DNA from: Podochytrium sp. JEL0797
Taxonomy: Eukaryota > Chytridiomycota > Chytridiomycetes > Chytridiales > Chytriomycetaceae
DNA length: 12,076 bases
Direction: 5' to 3'
NCBI GenBank assembly: GCA_027596195.1
Contig: JADGJG010000822.1
Location: 1 to 12,076, forward strand
Part shown: piece by piece, positions 1 to 8,440 of the stretch
Layout: each line of letters begins with the position of its first letter
Position numbering within the stretch: position 1 is the stretch's first letter
The notes under the pieces: model-generated
The model's database searches: none
What the model saw: the letters and a program-made list of their open reading frames with translations, nothing else
Told to the model about the DNA's origin: nothing
Program-made: the position numbers and the translations under genes

Positions 1-127
1 GCAACAACGTGCTTTCCCCATTTTTTTATCCTTCCTCTATTGATATTCCTCTTACTAACACTCCTTTCCCTCCTCTTTCCCCCCAACCCCCACAACAAAA
101 TAGATTACACACCCACAAAAAAACACC
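1..127 (+). promoter_or_regulatory. Leader region of the Ca2+-ATPase gene
   Basis: The non-template strand is strongly pyrimidine-rich over about 14-95 and then becomes CA-rich, ending in an A-rich context just before the ATG at 128, as is common for fungal 5' leaders. A perfect TACTAAC branch-point-like motif lies at 53-59, followed by a C/T tract and the first downstream AG at 102-103. This could be the 3' end of a 5'-UTR intron whose first exon is left of the window. The 45-nt branch-to-AG distance is longer than in the other introns here, so the alternative is an ordinary pyrimidine-rich core promoter. Confidence 0.35.
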
Positions 128-3100
128 ATGTCTGAAGAATACATCCCCATCGACGCTCTCGACGACAACGACGAAGTCCACCTACTGCAAGAATCCTCTC
201 CCACCTCCACCTCCGCCGCAGCACCTCACATCCCACATCCAACCACCACACTCACACCCAAACCGGCACCCAACGGATCCTCCACCACCGCCTTTGTGCC
301 AAACTTGCCTCCGATTACGAAGGGGCCTATGCTGAATCATCTTCCGAAATCGAGTGAGGGGCCTGCGGGGTTGGGTGTTGGGAAACCAAAAGATCCTTTC
401 ATGGACCCGCCGACTGCTGCGCGGACGAGTGTGAATGCGGGTGGGGCGGGGTATAAGAGTAGTGGGGCTGTGGTGGGTGGAGGTTCTGTGTCTTCACCTG
501 CGATACATGCTGCGCCGGTGGTAGGTGGTGGTACCGCGTCTGCAGGAGCAGGAGGAGCTGCTGGAAACTTTGACAGCACGACCATTGAAACGATTCGACA
601 ACACAAATTGGCGGCCATCAAGGCGCAACAGTCGAGGAAATTTGATACGTTTGGGATCACACCGGAAGAGCTTGAGCACTTGTGTTCGTTTGATTTACGC
701 ACGAATCCTACACAGGTGGAGCAGTTGAATAAGCAGTATGGTGGTGTGGAAGGGGTTGCGTTGTTATTGCGGAGTGATATTGAGAAGGGGTTGAGATTGA
801 AGATGAAGGACCATAGTGCGATTACAATGAATCATCATGCGAGTGGGGCGGGGGGGAGGGGGGTGCAGTCCAAGAAGCAGCAGATGCAGGAAGAGGAGGA
901 GAAGAATCGGAAAGCGGCGGAGGACGCCAAGAAGGCGAAAACGGGCGGTGGAGGTGGAGGTGGGATTCCGGGCGCCGCGGCGTGGACGAATCCGAATATG
1001 GTTGCGGTGGATTCGGAAAAGAGAACGGCAGTGTTTGGGGCCAACAAGATTCCACCGCCGCGGAGTGACACGATTTTGGAGATTGTGTGGGGTACGATTG
1101 TGGAGGATCCTATTCTCAAGATTTTGATTGTTGGGGCGATTCTTGTGTTGTCGCTTGGGACAGCCATGTGTCCTTCGGATGGGTGGTTGGATGGTGTCGT
1201 GATTGTGATTGCGGTCGTGATTGTGTTGAGTGTGACGGCTGGAAACGACTACAGCAAGGACAAAAAGTTCAAGAAGTTGTTGCTCATGCAGAGTGACAAG
1301 AAGGTCAAAGTTATCCGAGGGGGCAAGAAGGACGAAATCTCGTCGTGGGATATTCTCGTGGGTGACATTGTCGAGATTACAATGGGAGACGAAGTCCCCG
1401 CCGACGGCCTCTTTGTCCACGGAAACCGCCTCATTATCGACGAATCCCCGCTCACGGGTGAAACGATCCCCGTCAAAAAATCCCCAGACGCGCCGTTCCT
1501 CTTCTCCGGGTGTCAAATCAGTGAAGGATCCGGCCGCATGCTCGTGACGGGGGTTGGAATCCGCTCGTCCGGTGGACAAATCCAAGAACTCCTCAACGAA
1601 GCGCAAAACGAGGAAACCGTGCTCCAAATGAAACTCAAAGTCGTGGCTGTCTTGATTGGTAAAATCGGAGTCGCGGCGGGGATTGCTACGTTTCTTGGTC
1701 TCACGATCCGATGGGCCATCTCGTGGGCGCAGAATGAGTCCATTGTGACACTCACGTGTGGGACTACGACTCAAACTGGGATTATTTACCGCATGACGCT
1801 CCTCGCGCAGTACTTTGTGATTGGAATCACGGTGGTGGTCGTGGCTGTCCCTGAAGGTCTTCCACTCGCTGTTACCATTTCTCTCGCCTTCTCCATGTTC
1901 AAGATGATCAAGGAGAATTGCTTTGTTCGTCACTTGGACGCGTCTGAAACGATGGGAGAAGCCACTTGCATTTGCACCGACAAGACTGGGACGCTCACGG
2001 AAAACAAAATGACGGTTGTCAAAATGCACATGACGGGGCGGTTGTACCACGGTGAAGGGAGTGGTGAAAACGACGCCATGAAGTTCTCGGGGGATATGAT
2101 TGAAGACCGGCTCAAGAACCTACTCGTGGAATCCATCTGCATCAACAGCGACTGCTTCATCAAGGTTGCCGAGAACGGACAAGACGTGTTTATCGGATCC
2201 GCTACTGAAGGCGCGTTGCTCCTGTTTGCCAAAAAACTCGGTGTGAGCTACGAAGAAGTGCGACGCATGGTCAAAAAAGTCGACGGCGGAACATGGACCT
2301 TCTCGAGTGACAGAAAACGCATGTCGACCCTCATTCTACCGAGAGCCAAAACGCCCAACAGTTCCGCCAAATACCGTCTCCACGCCAAAGGCGCCTCTGA
2401 AATCATTCTCGGACTCTGCACCCACATTCTCGTCAGCAGCAGCGTCGTGGAACCTCTCGACGCGGAAACTTCGGCCAATATTCTCAAAACCATCAAGTAC
2501 TGGGCCAGCGAGGGTCTCCGTACGGTCGGACTCGCGTACCGCAACACGGACCAACTCATCACAAGTGTGGATTCGGGCAACGGAATCATGGACAACCCCG
2601 AACACGACATGGTCTGGATCGCGCTCATGGCCATCAAGGATCCTCTGCGCAAGGAGGTTCCCGGCGCCGTGTCAGTGTGTCAAAAAGCAGGGCTCACGAT
2701 CCGTATGGTCACGGGAGACAACATTCTCACTGCGTGCAAGATTGCTCGTGAATGTGGAATCATGTTTGGAGATGGAATGGCGCTTGAGGGGCCCATTTTT
2801 AGAGCCATGTCGGTGGAGGAAAAGATGGCCGTGATTCCCAAGCTGCAAGTTCTGGCTCGGTCTTCACCCGCTGACAAACACACGCTCGTTTCGCTACTCA
2901 AAGATATGGGAGAAGTAGTTGCCGTAACAGGAGACGGTACCAACGACGCGCCTGCCCTCAAAGAAGCCGATGTTGGATTCGCCATGGGAATCTCGGGGAC
3001 CCAAATCGCACGTAACGCATGTGACATTGTTCTACTCGACGACAACTTTGTGTCTCTCATTTGTGCTATTCGTTGGGGAAGGAACGTGCTCAATTCCATC

Positions 3101-4234
3101 CGCAAGTTTTTGCAGTTCCAGCTCGGTGTCAACTTGGTCGCGATTGTCTTGACGTTTGTGGGGTCTGTTACTGTTGGAGAGTCTCCATTGAACACGGTTC
3201 AACTGTTGTGGGTCAACTTGATTATGGATTCGCTGGGGGCCTTGGCGTTGGCTTCAGATGACCCCGACGACGACATTTTGGAGCATCCACCACACGCACG
3301 AACTGCTTCCTTGTTGTCGCCGTTCATGAAGGAGTACATATTGACGCAGCTTGTATATCAATTGGCCTGCACACTCGGGGTACTGATGGGGATTGATACA
3401 ATGTATCCACCCGACAAGACTTTTCATGCTCATATCGACCTTGCCGACAACCCCAGCACACGAGCCAAGTCCATGGTCTTTACGACGTTTATTTTGCTTC
3501 AAGTACGTATTTGCATTTCATTTTTTCCCTCCCGTTCTTCATTCTAATGAAAAAAAACATGAAAGGTGACCAACGAAATCATGGCGCGACAGCTCAACGG
3601 AGAACTCAACCTCTTTGCCAAATTCTTCCGCAACAAACTCTTTGTCGCCATCCTCGTCATCACCATCATTGTCCAAATATTCTGCATCCTCTGGGGAGGC
3701 TCCTTCTTTGGCACGTGTGAACTCACATGGCAGGAATGGGTCATTTGCATTGGCCTCGCGTTGGGAAATATGGTCTTCACACTCATTTGTCGCATCGTGT
3801 CCAAGTTCATTCCAAAGAAACAGAAACGGTTCAGAGTCAAGCCCGCGAGTTTTGGAAGTGATGGACAAATGACGGATCAACAGTTGGAGCAAGGGAAGGA
3901 AGAAGATGGTGGAGAGCCACGGTATGAAAGACAGACGAGTGTAGTCATGATTCCCAAAGTGCGTACCACGAGTTTAATGAGTGCGGGGCGTCGTGCTTCG
4001 ACGGTTTCGCCGGGTGCAGTAGGTGGGGCGGTAAGACGTTCGACGGTGTCGAATGCGAAGTCGCGTTGGGCTACCGTGCAGGCGGCGACGCATTTGATTG
4101 GGCATATGCAGGAGATTAAGAAGGAGGAGTTTGTACCGACTGGACCGACGCCTGAGTTTATCGATACGTGGATGAGGTTCCGGAAAGATACGTCGTATGC
4201 AATGAAGGGGTCGCGTCGCAATTTGAACCACTGA
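128..4234 (+). CDS. PMC1: PMCA-type P2B Ca2+-transporting ATPase (two exons)
   Basis: CDS join(128..3502, 3566..4234), 1347 aa. P-type ATPases of this class pump Ca2+ out of the cytosol using ATP. Visible landmarks: a low-complexity Ser/Thr/Pro/Gly N-terminus (1-150); a conserved N-terminal segment (about 170-222) containing a GGVEG motif; M1 (330-347) and M2 (353-374); actuator TGE at 443-445; M3 (505-530); M4 with PEGLP at 575-579; phosphorylated Asp618 in DKTGT; nucleotide-site KGA at 754-756; TGDGTNDAP hinge at 934-942; M5 near 998-1015; M6 with Asn1030 and Asp1034 of VNLIMD, the P2B Ca2+ site; M7-M10 up to 1204. After M10 a basic/Ser-rich 143-residue tail follows, longer than in typical fungal Pmc1, with RRAS/RRST kinase-like sites and Trp1293 in a possible calmodulin helix. 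A Gly run near 273-279 lies before M1. The splice restores the M8 reading TFILLQ-VTNEI. Vacuolar or plasma-membrane location cannot be decided. Confidence 0.96.
3503..3565 (+). other. 63-bp spliceosomal intron of the Ca2+-ATPase gene
   Basis: Donor GTACGT at 3503, acceptor AAAG ending at 3565, and a branch-like TCTAATG at 3543-3549. It is phase 0 and falls between Gln1125 and Val1126 inside transmembrane segment M8. Without splicing the frame ends at 3547, losing M9, M10 and the whole regulatory tail; joining restores the family's typical continuation. Confidence 0.9.
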
Positions 4235-4428
4235 AGGAAGGCGAGGGGGAGGGAAAGAGGGAGGTTTTTGTCGCGTTGAGTTTTTTAATTAAAGATTTTA
4301 GAAGGGTATTTTTGTGAATTGGAACTTGATATTATATTAGATTGGTGAGGAGGGGGGAAGAAGGGAGTGGGTGGGTGGGGTGGGTGTGAAGATTGCCTTG
4401 GGACAAAAAGCAAAAAAAAAAGCAAAGG
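4235..4428. promoter_or_regulatory. Short intergenic region between Ca2+-ATPase and mS26 genes
   Basis: This 194-bp gap must hold the 3' end of the ATPase transcript and the promoter of the mS26 gene. It is G-rich at the start, contains an AATTAAA poly(A)-like element near 4287, an AT-rich patch (4308-4345), a G-rich tract (4345-4385), and an A-rich stretch just before the ATG. An in-frame open extension upstream to 4393 has only a TTG, so the ATG at 4429 is preferred. Confidence 0.5.
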
Positions 4429-5692
4429 ATGCAACGATCGCTGCCCCTCCTCCGCGACCGAGTCACGCTCGTGAATCCCGTGGATGCATTCAACCGACGC
4501 ATGGCGCTGCTCCGCAACCGGTACCGTGGCGAAGCGATCCTGGATGCCAAGGAAGCGGCAATGGAGCACGAGGCGCAGCGGGCAGCGCAGGCAGCGCGCG
4601 ACGAGACGGTGCGGCAGGACATCCTGGCGTTCAAGAGGGCGCAGCGCTTTGACGTGTTTGGCGGCGAAGACGCTGCCTCGCAGAAGGACGCCGTGAGAGA
4701 CGCGCTGCTGGGCGTTGCGCCAAGTGCGAGTGCGCGTGCGACTAGTGCCAACGCGAACGACACCGACTCCACCTCCGCCTACGTCGCCAAGCGCAAGACG
4801 CTCCGCCACGCCACTGAGGCCGCGCGCCAGGCACAGCTCGCGGCGCGCCGCGAACACGCCCTGCTGTATCTGCTCTATGCTGCCGACTCGTTCGTCACAA
4901 AAACAAACCTCGACAAGCGCATCAACGAATGTCTCGAGTTTGGCAAGTGAATCTCTCTCCTTGCACTACGTCGTCTAACCGTGTCAAACAGAGTACTCGC
5001 GCTCCACCAGCTCGCAAGGCACTAAGGCCGACTTTGCCGGCCGCTCGCTCGACTACACGACCCTGGCCCGTCTTGCCAGGCAGAAGCTGGACTCCTCAGA
5101 CTTGGCCCTGATGGCCCAGTCCTCGTCGCAGATTGGCGACCACGGCGCAGACGACTTTGGCGTCAATGCCGCTGACAATGCCTTTTCTGTCGAGCGCTTC
5201 ATCAACTTTGGTGCGTTGCCCGTCTTGCATTCCCATCCCCCCCCTTCACTTCTCTCCTCTGCCAAGTCCATTCGAAACGCGAGATGATTTTCCAGTATAG
5301 AGTCAAGCACTGATCTTGTGCCGGTTATTCCAATAGCACTGCCGACGCATTGATGCATATTTTTACTCCTGATGTTTCTATTTCCCTTACACATCTCTCC
5401 GCCGTTCCACCTTCTTCAATCCCCCCTCGTCTAACCGTTGTGTTTTCTCACAGGCAAAAACAACTCTGCATCACCCAGCGCGCCCACACCCTCGTCTGCC
5501 CCGACCCACACCCACGCGACCATGTTCACGAACCGCCTCTCGTCGACACGCGGCACGCGTGTTCAGATTGGCGCCGACAGACGAACGATTCTCGCCGATG
5601 TGGCCATGGGCACCGTGTTGGGAAGAGAAGGGCCCGATGCGATTCGCGAGAGTGTGAGGAAGATGAAGGAGCAAGAAGGGAAACAGGAATGA
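4429..5692 (+). CDS. MRPS26: Mitochondrial small-subunit ribosomal protein mS26 (Pet123/MRPS26 family), three exons
   Basis: CDS join(4429..4942, 4992..5210, 5454..5692), 323 aa. mS26 is a peripheral protein of the mitochondrial small ribosomal subunit. The first 35 residues are Arg-rich with no acidic cluster, fitting a mitochondrial presequence. An Ala/Glu/Arg-rich helical or coiled-coil stretch covers about 45-90. Residues 141-171 contain the family's recognisable segment, a helix followed by FVTKTNLDKRI, matching the F(I/V)T-x-x-(N/Q)L pattern of human MRPS26 and yeast Pet123. The C-terminal 45 residues (279-323, with DVAMGTVLG) resemble the end of fungal homologues. The middle is Ser/Thr/Ala-rich and poorly conserved. 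Intron 1 needs a GC donor to keep frame; intron 2 is 243 bp. It lies 194 bp after the ATPase gene and converges on the WD-repeat gene. Family assignment is from remembered motif similarity; the fold is inferred. Confidence 0.7.
4943..4991 (+). other. 49-bp GC-AG intron in the mS26 gene
   Basis: The boundary reads TTTG then GCAAGT, and the acceptor is AAACAG ending at 4991, with a CTAAC branch motif at 4975-4979. Removing 4943-4991 joins the frame of exon 1 (ending LEF) to the clearly coding frame of 4992-5210 through a split Glu codon. Using the overlapping GT at 4947-4948 instead puts exon 2 in a frame that stops within 15 codons. GC donors usually carry the strong GCAAGT context seen here. 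It is the shortest intron in the window. Confidence 0.7.
5211..5453 (+). other. 243-bp second intron of the mS26 gene
   Basis: Donor GTGCGT at 5211; CTAAC branch motif at 5431-5435; pyrimidine tract and TCACAG acceptor ending at 5453. Phase 1, restoring Gly-Lys-Asn across the junction. It is much longer than the 49-74 bp introns of neighbouring genes and contains pyrimidine-rich blocks around 5230-5265 and 5380-5425. No coding exon is evident inside it. Confidence 0.85.
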
Positions 5693-5740
5693 AGATTGTT
5701 TGGATGATTGATGATGAGCACGGCGGGGGAGAGAATGTTT

Positions 5741-5767
5741 TTTATTAATGCATTCGAGTTCAATAAA
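5741..5767. terminator. Interleaved poly(A) signals of the convergent mS26 and WD-repeat genes
   Basis: On the + strand AATAAA at 5762-5767 lies 70 bp after the mS26 stop and shares bases with the WD gene's stop codon (5760-5762, - strand). On the - strand AATAAA at 5746-5741 lies about 14 bp after the WD gene's stop. The two transcripts therefore probably overlap at their 3' ends. Confidence 0.6.
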
Positions 5768-7427
5768 CACGCCACAAGACAACTGTTCCGATTTCCGTGC
5801 CTACTGCCATCATGTTGTTGGGCAACAGGTCGAGAGAGGATCGCATTCCGTATCCGTTCGCGTCGTGTCTCAGTCTCGTTACACTGTTGGATGGGAGCGC
5901 ATCGTCACTTGGTTCTTCTTGGCTTCTTGTTGATTCTTGCACCGGATCGATTGGCGGCAACAGCCAAAATCTCGAATCGACAAACGTCAAGCAAGCGATT
6001 CCATGTCGATGCACGTCGGCACCCAAGATGCCCAACGGTGTCAATGTTTTCCCGCTGAAAAGCCGTATCCTGATTGAAGGGAGGATGATGAACGGATTGC
6101 GATAAAGTGAAAACATGAGAAATAACACAAAGCAAAAACTTACATGGAATCCCAACACGCCAACGCAATCACTTTTCCATCGTCTCGTACTTTCAACTGC
6201 GTACATCCTTTGGACCCTTTTGGAAGCGGAACGAGTGTAATCATGCTGTTTTCGGCGTCAATATTGTCGGTGGATTGTTTCCGTTTCGACTTTTTGGCAG
6301 TTTTGCTGGTGGTCGTTTGAGCAAAGAATTCTTCTGCACCGCCAGTAATGATGAACTCTTTTGTGCTGGAGAGGTGGTACACGTCCATGGAAACAACTGT
6401 TTGGCAAAATCCAGAGAAAGGATCAACAAAAAAAGCTCGTGTTCTTTTTTGGGCACATTACCAGGCTGCGCGTGCATTTTCCTGCTCCACAACACTTTGG
6501 TGATATACCCAGACCCTTTCTTGACATGCACCGAGTCTCGCCACGATTCACCCTTTTCTGAAATTTCAAACAGTGTCACGTCTCCGCTTTCGTATCCAGC
6601 CGCGAGGTGCAATGGGACACTACTTGTGTCGTCTGAGCTGGATGATGCGGCTGGGTGGAAGAGCTTGACACACATGACCATGCCTGTTTTGAGGGGGACC
6701 GGGGACGGCGCGTCGGATGGATCAATGGTGGTTGAGGACGGGGTGATTTGATTTGCAATGAATTTGCGGGAGGTCAAGTTGATGATGTCAATCTGGGGAT
6801 ACGGGAATCCAAGCAGGGTGTGTTGTGTGAATACGGATGACGCGTGACGGAGAACGGCAACAGCACCTTGTCGGAGTCTTCGCAGATGGAGGTTGCGGCC
6901 ATGATGAGGGACGGGATGGGTTTTGAAGGGGTGGAGTGTTGTCGCATGGTTTCGGCAATGATGGAGCGCGCGTCGGTGGGATCGAGTGGGTCTGTGTGGT
7001 GGCCAAAGTAGGATTCGAGGATAACGAGCGAGCAGAAGTTGAGCGAGTTGATTGGTAGTGAGTAGATTGGTTCGTGTGGGTCGGTGCGGCGTGGGTTTGC
7101 GAGGACTTTGTTCAAGTCGAACACGTCGAGAGAGTAGGCTGTGGACTGGGCGAGGAGAAGAGGGAAGAAGACGTGCAGGGATGTGACTTTGCGGTCGTTT
7201 TCGTCTGTTGCGTTGGGGGATTGGAGGGAAGCCAGGGGTCGTAGCGCGCGCAGACCGTATAGCGTTGTGGTGAGGCCGTGCGCTACGGCCACAAACTCGC
7301 GCGTGGCGGGGAGAACGTCGTGTGCGAGGGGGGTGCTGGAGGGTACGCGGAACACACACACGGCACTGGCGCTGGTGCGGGCGGGCGTGGTGGCGGGTGC
7401 GCGGAGAGTGTGTAGTTCAGAGGCCAT
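5760..7427 (-). CDS. GNB1L: Asa1/GNB1L-like WD40-repeat protein, four exons
   Basis: CDS complement(join(5760..6069, 6144..6396, 6462..6792, 6867..7427)), 484 aa. Family members (yeast Asa1 of the ASTRA complex, animal GNB1L) are beta-propellers that work with Tel2-Tti1-Tti2 to mature PI3K-like kinases such as Tor and Tra1. Visible matches: an N-terminal blade ending near LYGLRALRPLASL; SDKIDIINLTSR across the first splice junction (residues 185-196); LAAGYESGDVTLFEIS, a typical blade of this family; QPVVSMDV across the second junction; LKVRDDGKVIALACWDSMIRLF across the third, the family's R-x-D-x-K-x-x-A-x-x-x-WD signature; and a final GTEIGTVVLWRVY strand. A Lys/Arg-rich, NLS-like insertion (KTAKKSKRK) and an acidic insertion in the last exon make it longer than human GNB1L. 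Introns are 74, 65 and 74 bp (donors GTGCTG, GTAATG, GTAAGT). Function in this organism is inferred. Confidence 0.85.
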
Positions 7428-7454
7428 TTTTTGTTTTTGTTTCTTGATTCGAAA
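7428..7454. promoter_or_regulatory. 27-bp divergent start region between WD-repeat and mL41 genes
   Basis: Only 27 bp separate the two start codons, and they are T-rich on the + strand, ending GATTCGAAA before the mL41 ATG. Both starts are supported by homology-bearing N-termini. There is no room for two conventional core promoters, so each gene's promoter or 5' UTR must lie inside the coding region of the other, or the leaders must be extremely short. Confidence 0.6.
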
Positions 7455-8388
7455 ATGGTTGCGCGCATCCTCACTTCAAAGCTTGGAAACAAGAACTTTT
7501 ACAAGGGCAAGGGCTCGGGCCCCATGGGTCGCTGGACGGCAAAGGGTGAGTGTGTGTGCCACGTCACACGAGCCCGTGGCTAACGTCTTTACCTTCGCTA
7601 ACTGTCTCTCGCAGGAAACTACGTCCTCGAGCCATTCAGATTCAGACAGTACATGATTCCGGATCTCCAAGGCTGCCAGGTGATTGTCTCTCTTGCCCTG
7701 CACTGTGCCGTGCGATGCCTGTTCAGAGTCGGAGCGAAGCTTTTGCTCTTTTTCCCCCCAACTTGGATCCCGTCTCTCGAAATCCCACTCCCTTTTGAAC
7801 GAACCTGTGGCCCACCGAATTCGATTGAATTATAAACTGGACGTGTCAATGAGAGTTCGTGTGGCGAAAACCAGTCGATGCGAGAGCAGTTCGATTTCGG
7901 ATTTTTGCTCAAATGGATCGAACTTCGATAGCCGCTAGTGCATTGCGATGTATCGTTTCGATGGAGGATTGATGGGTGAACGTGGGGAGCCGGAGAGGGA
8001 AACGGGTTGCGTGGTCGGAAACCGCTCGGAATCAATACGGCATGAGCACACATGCTCCTGACTCTCCTGCCTCCGTCTGCGTCCCTGTCGAATAACTTAT
8101 GCCCACTCCCACACCCCCCTCCCTTACCCTCATCCCCCCTTCACCCGCCGTCGCCCATCCATCTCCCAACCCCACACAAACACACTCACACAAACTCACA
8201 CACAATTCCAGCTGACACCCTACGTGAACCCATCGATCGAAAAATCCAAATCCCAATTCTCGCACTCTGTTCGAGACTATTTCATGGTGGATTCGCTTCC
8301 GCGCGATTTGCCACCTTCGCTCGTGGCCAACATGCAGAGGGCGGCCAAGGATTGCACGAGAGGGTTGTTGGGGATTAAGAAGCAGTGA
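7455..8388 (+). CDS. MRPL41: Mitochondrial large-subunit ribosomal protein mL41, three exons
   Basis: CDS join(7455..7545, 7615..7679, 8212..8388), 110 aa. mL41 (yeast Mrpl27, human MRPL41) is a protein of the mitochondrial large ribosomal subunit. The N-terminus (MVARILTSKLGNKNFYKGK) is basic and suits mitochondrial import; next come a Gly-rich MGRWTAKGNYVLE segment, the family signature YMIPDLQGCQLTPYV (matching human VPDLTGFKLKPYV), and a C-terminal helix rich in Lys/Arg. Intron 1 is 69 bp (GTGAGT, CTAAC branch at 7598-7602, CAG). Intron 2 is 532 bp and splits the signature between Gln and Leu, phase 0. The length is close to that of fungal and animal homologues. It is divergent from the WD gene by 27 bp and 52 bp upstream of the sirtuin gene; no AATAAA follows its stop. 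Confidence 0.88.
7680..8211 (+). other. 532-bp second intron of the mL41 gene
   Basis: Donor GTGATT, acceptor ATTCCAG ending at 8211. It is the longest intron here by a factor of two. Its centre (7800-7970) contains several TTCGAT motifs, including an inverted pair GTTCGAT (7892-7898) and ATCGAAC (7917-7923), and the nonamer GATGGAGGA at 7960-7968, shared with the eL30 intron. The last 110 bp (about 8100-8210) are almost free of G, first C-rich then CA-repeat-like. I find no open exon or convincing snoRNA in it. Confidence 0.85.
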
Positions 8389-8440
8389 TGCATTTTATGT
8401 GGCCTTCGTTTTCGCAAAAAAAAATATTTCAATAATTATT
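8389..8440 (+). promoter_or_regulatory. 52-bp spacer between mL41 and sirtuin genes
   Basis: The spacer begins TGCATTTTATG and ends in an A-run followed by an AT-rich stretch (AATATTTCAATAATTATT) directly before the sirtuin ATG. It must serve as 3' end of mL41 and leader of the sirtuin. No canonical AATAAA is present, though AATAAT occurs close to the ATG. Confidence 0.45.

Noticed and set aside
764..2050. 428-codon open frame on the minus strand opposite the Ca2+-ATPase
   Set aside because: It lies wholly within the ATPase exon, is rich in Arg/His/Pro as expected of an antisense shadow, and shows no domain.
3561..3720. Separate small gene starting after 3547 instead of ATPase exon 2
   Set aside because: The frame from 3566 continues ATPase M8-M10 exactly, so a 63-bp intron explains the stop at 3547.
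5280..5375. Possible C/D-box snoRNA in mS26 intron 2 (ATGATTT, CTGA, TGATGCA, CTGA in order)
   Set aside because: Box C deviates from the consensus and the flanks cannot form a terminal stem.
6774..6866. Frameshift in the WD-repeat gene
   Set aside because: A 74-bp GT-AG intron restores the SDKIDIINL continuation expected for the family, so no break is needed.
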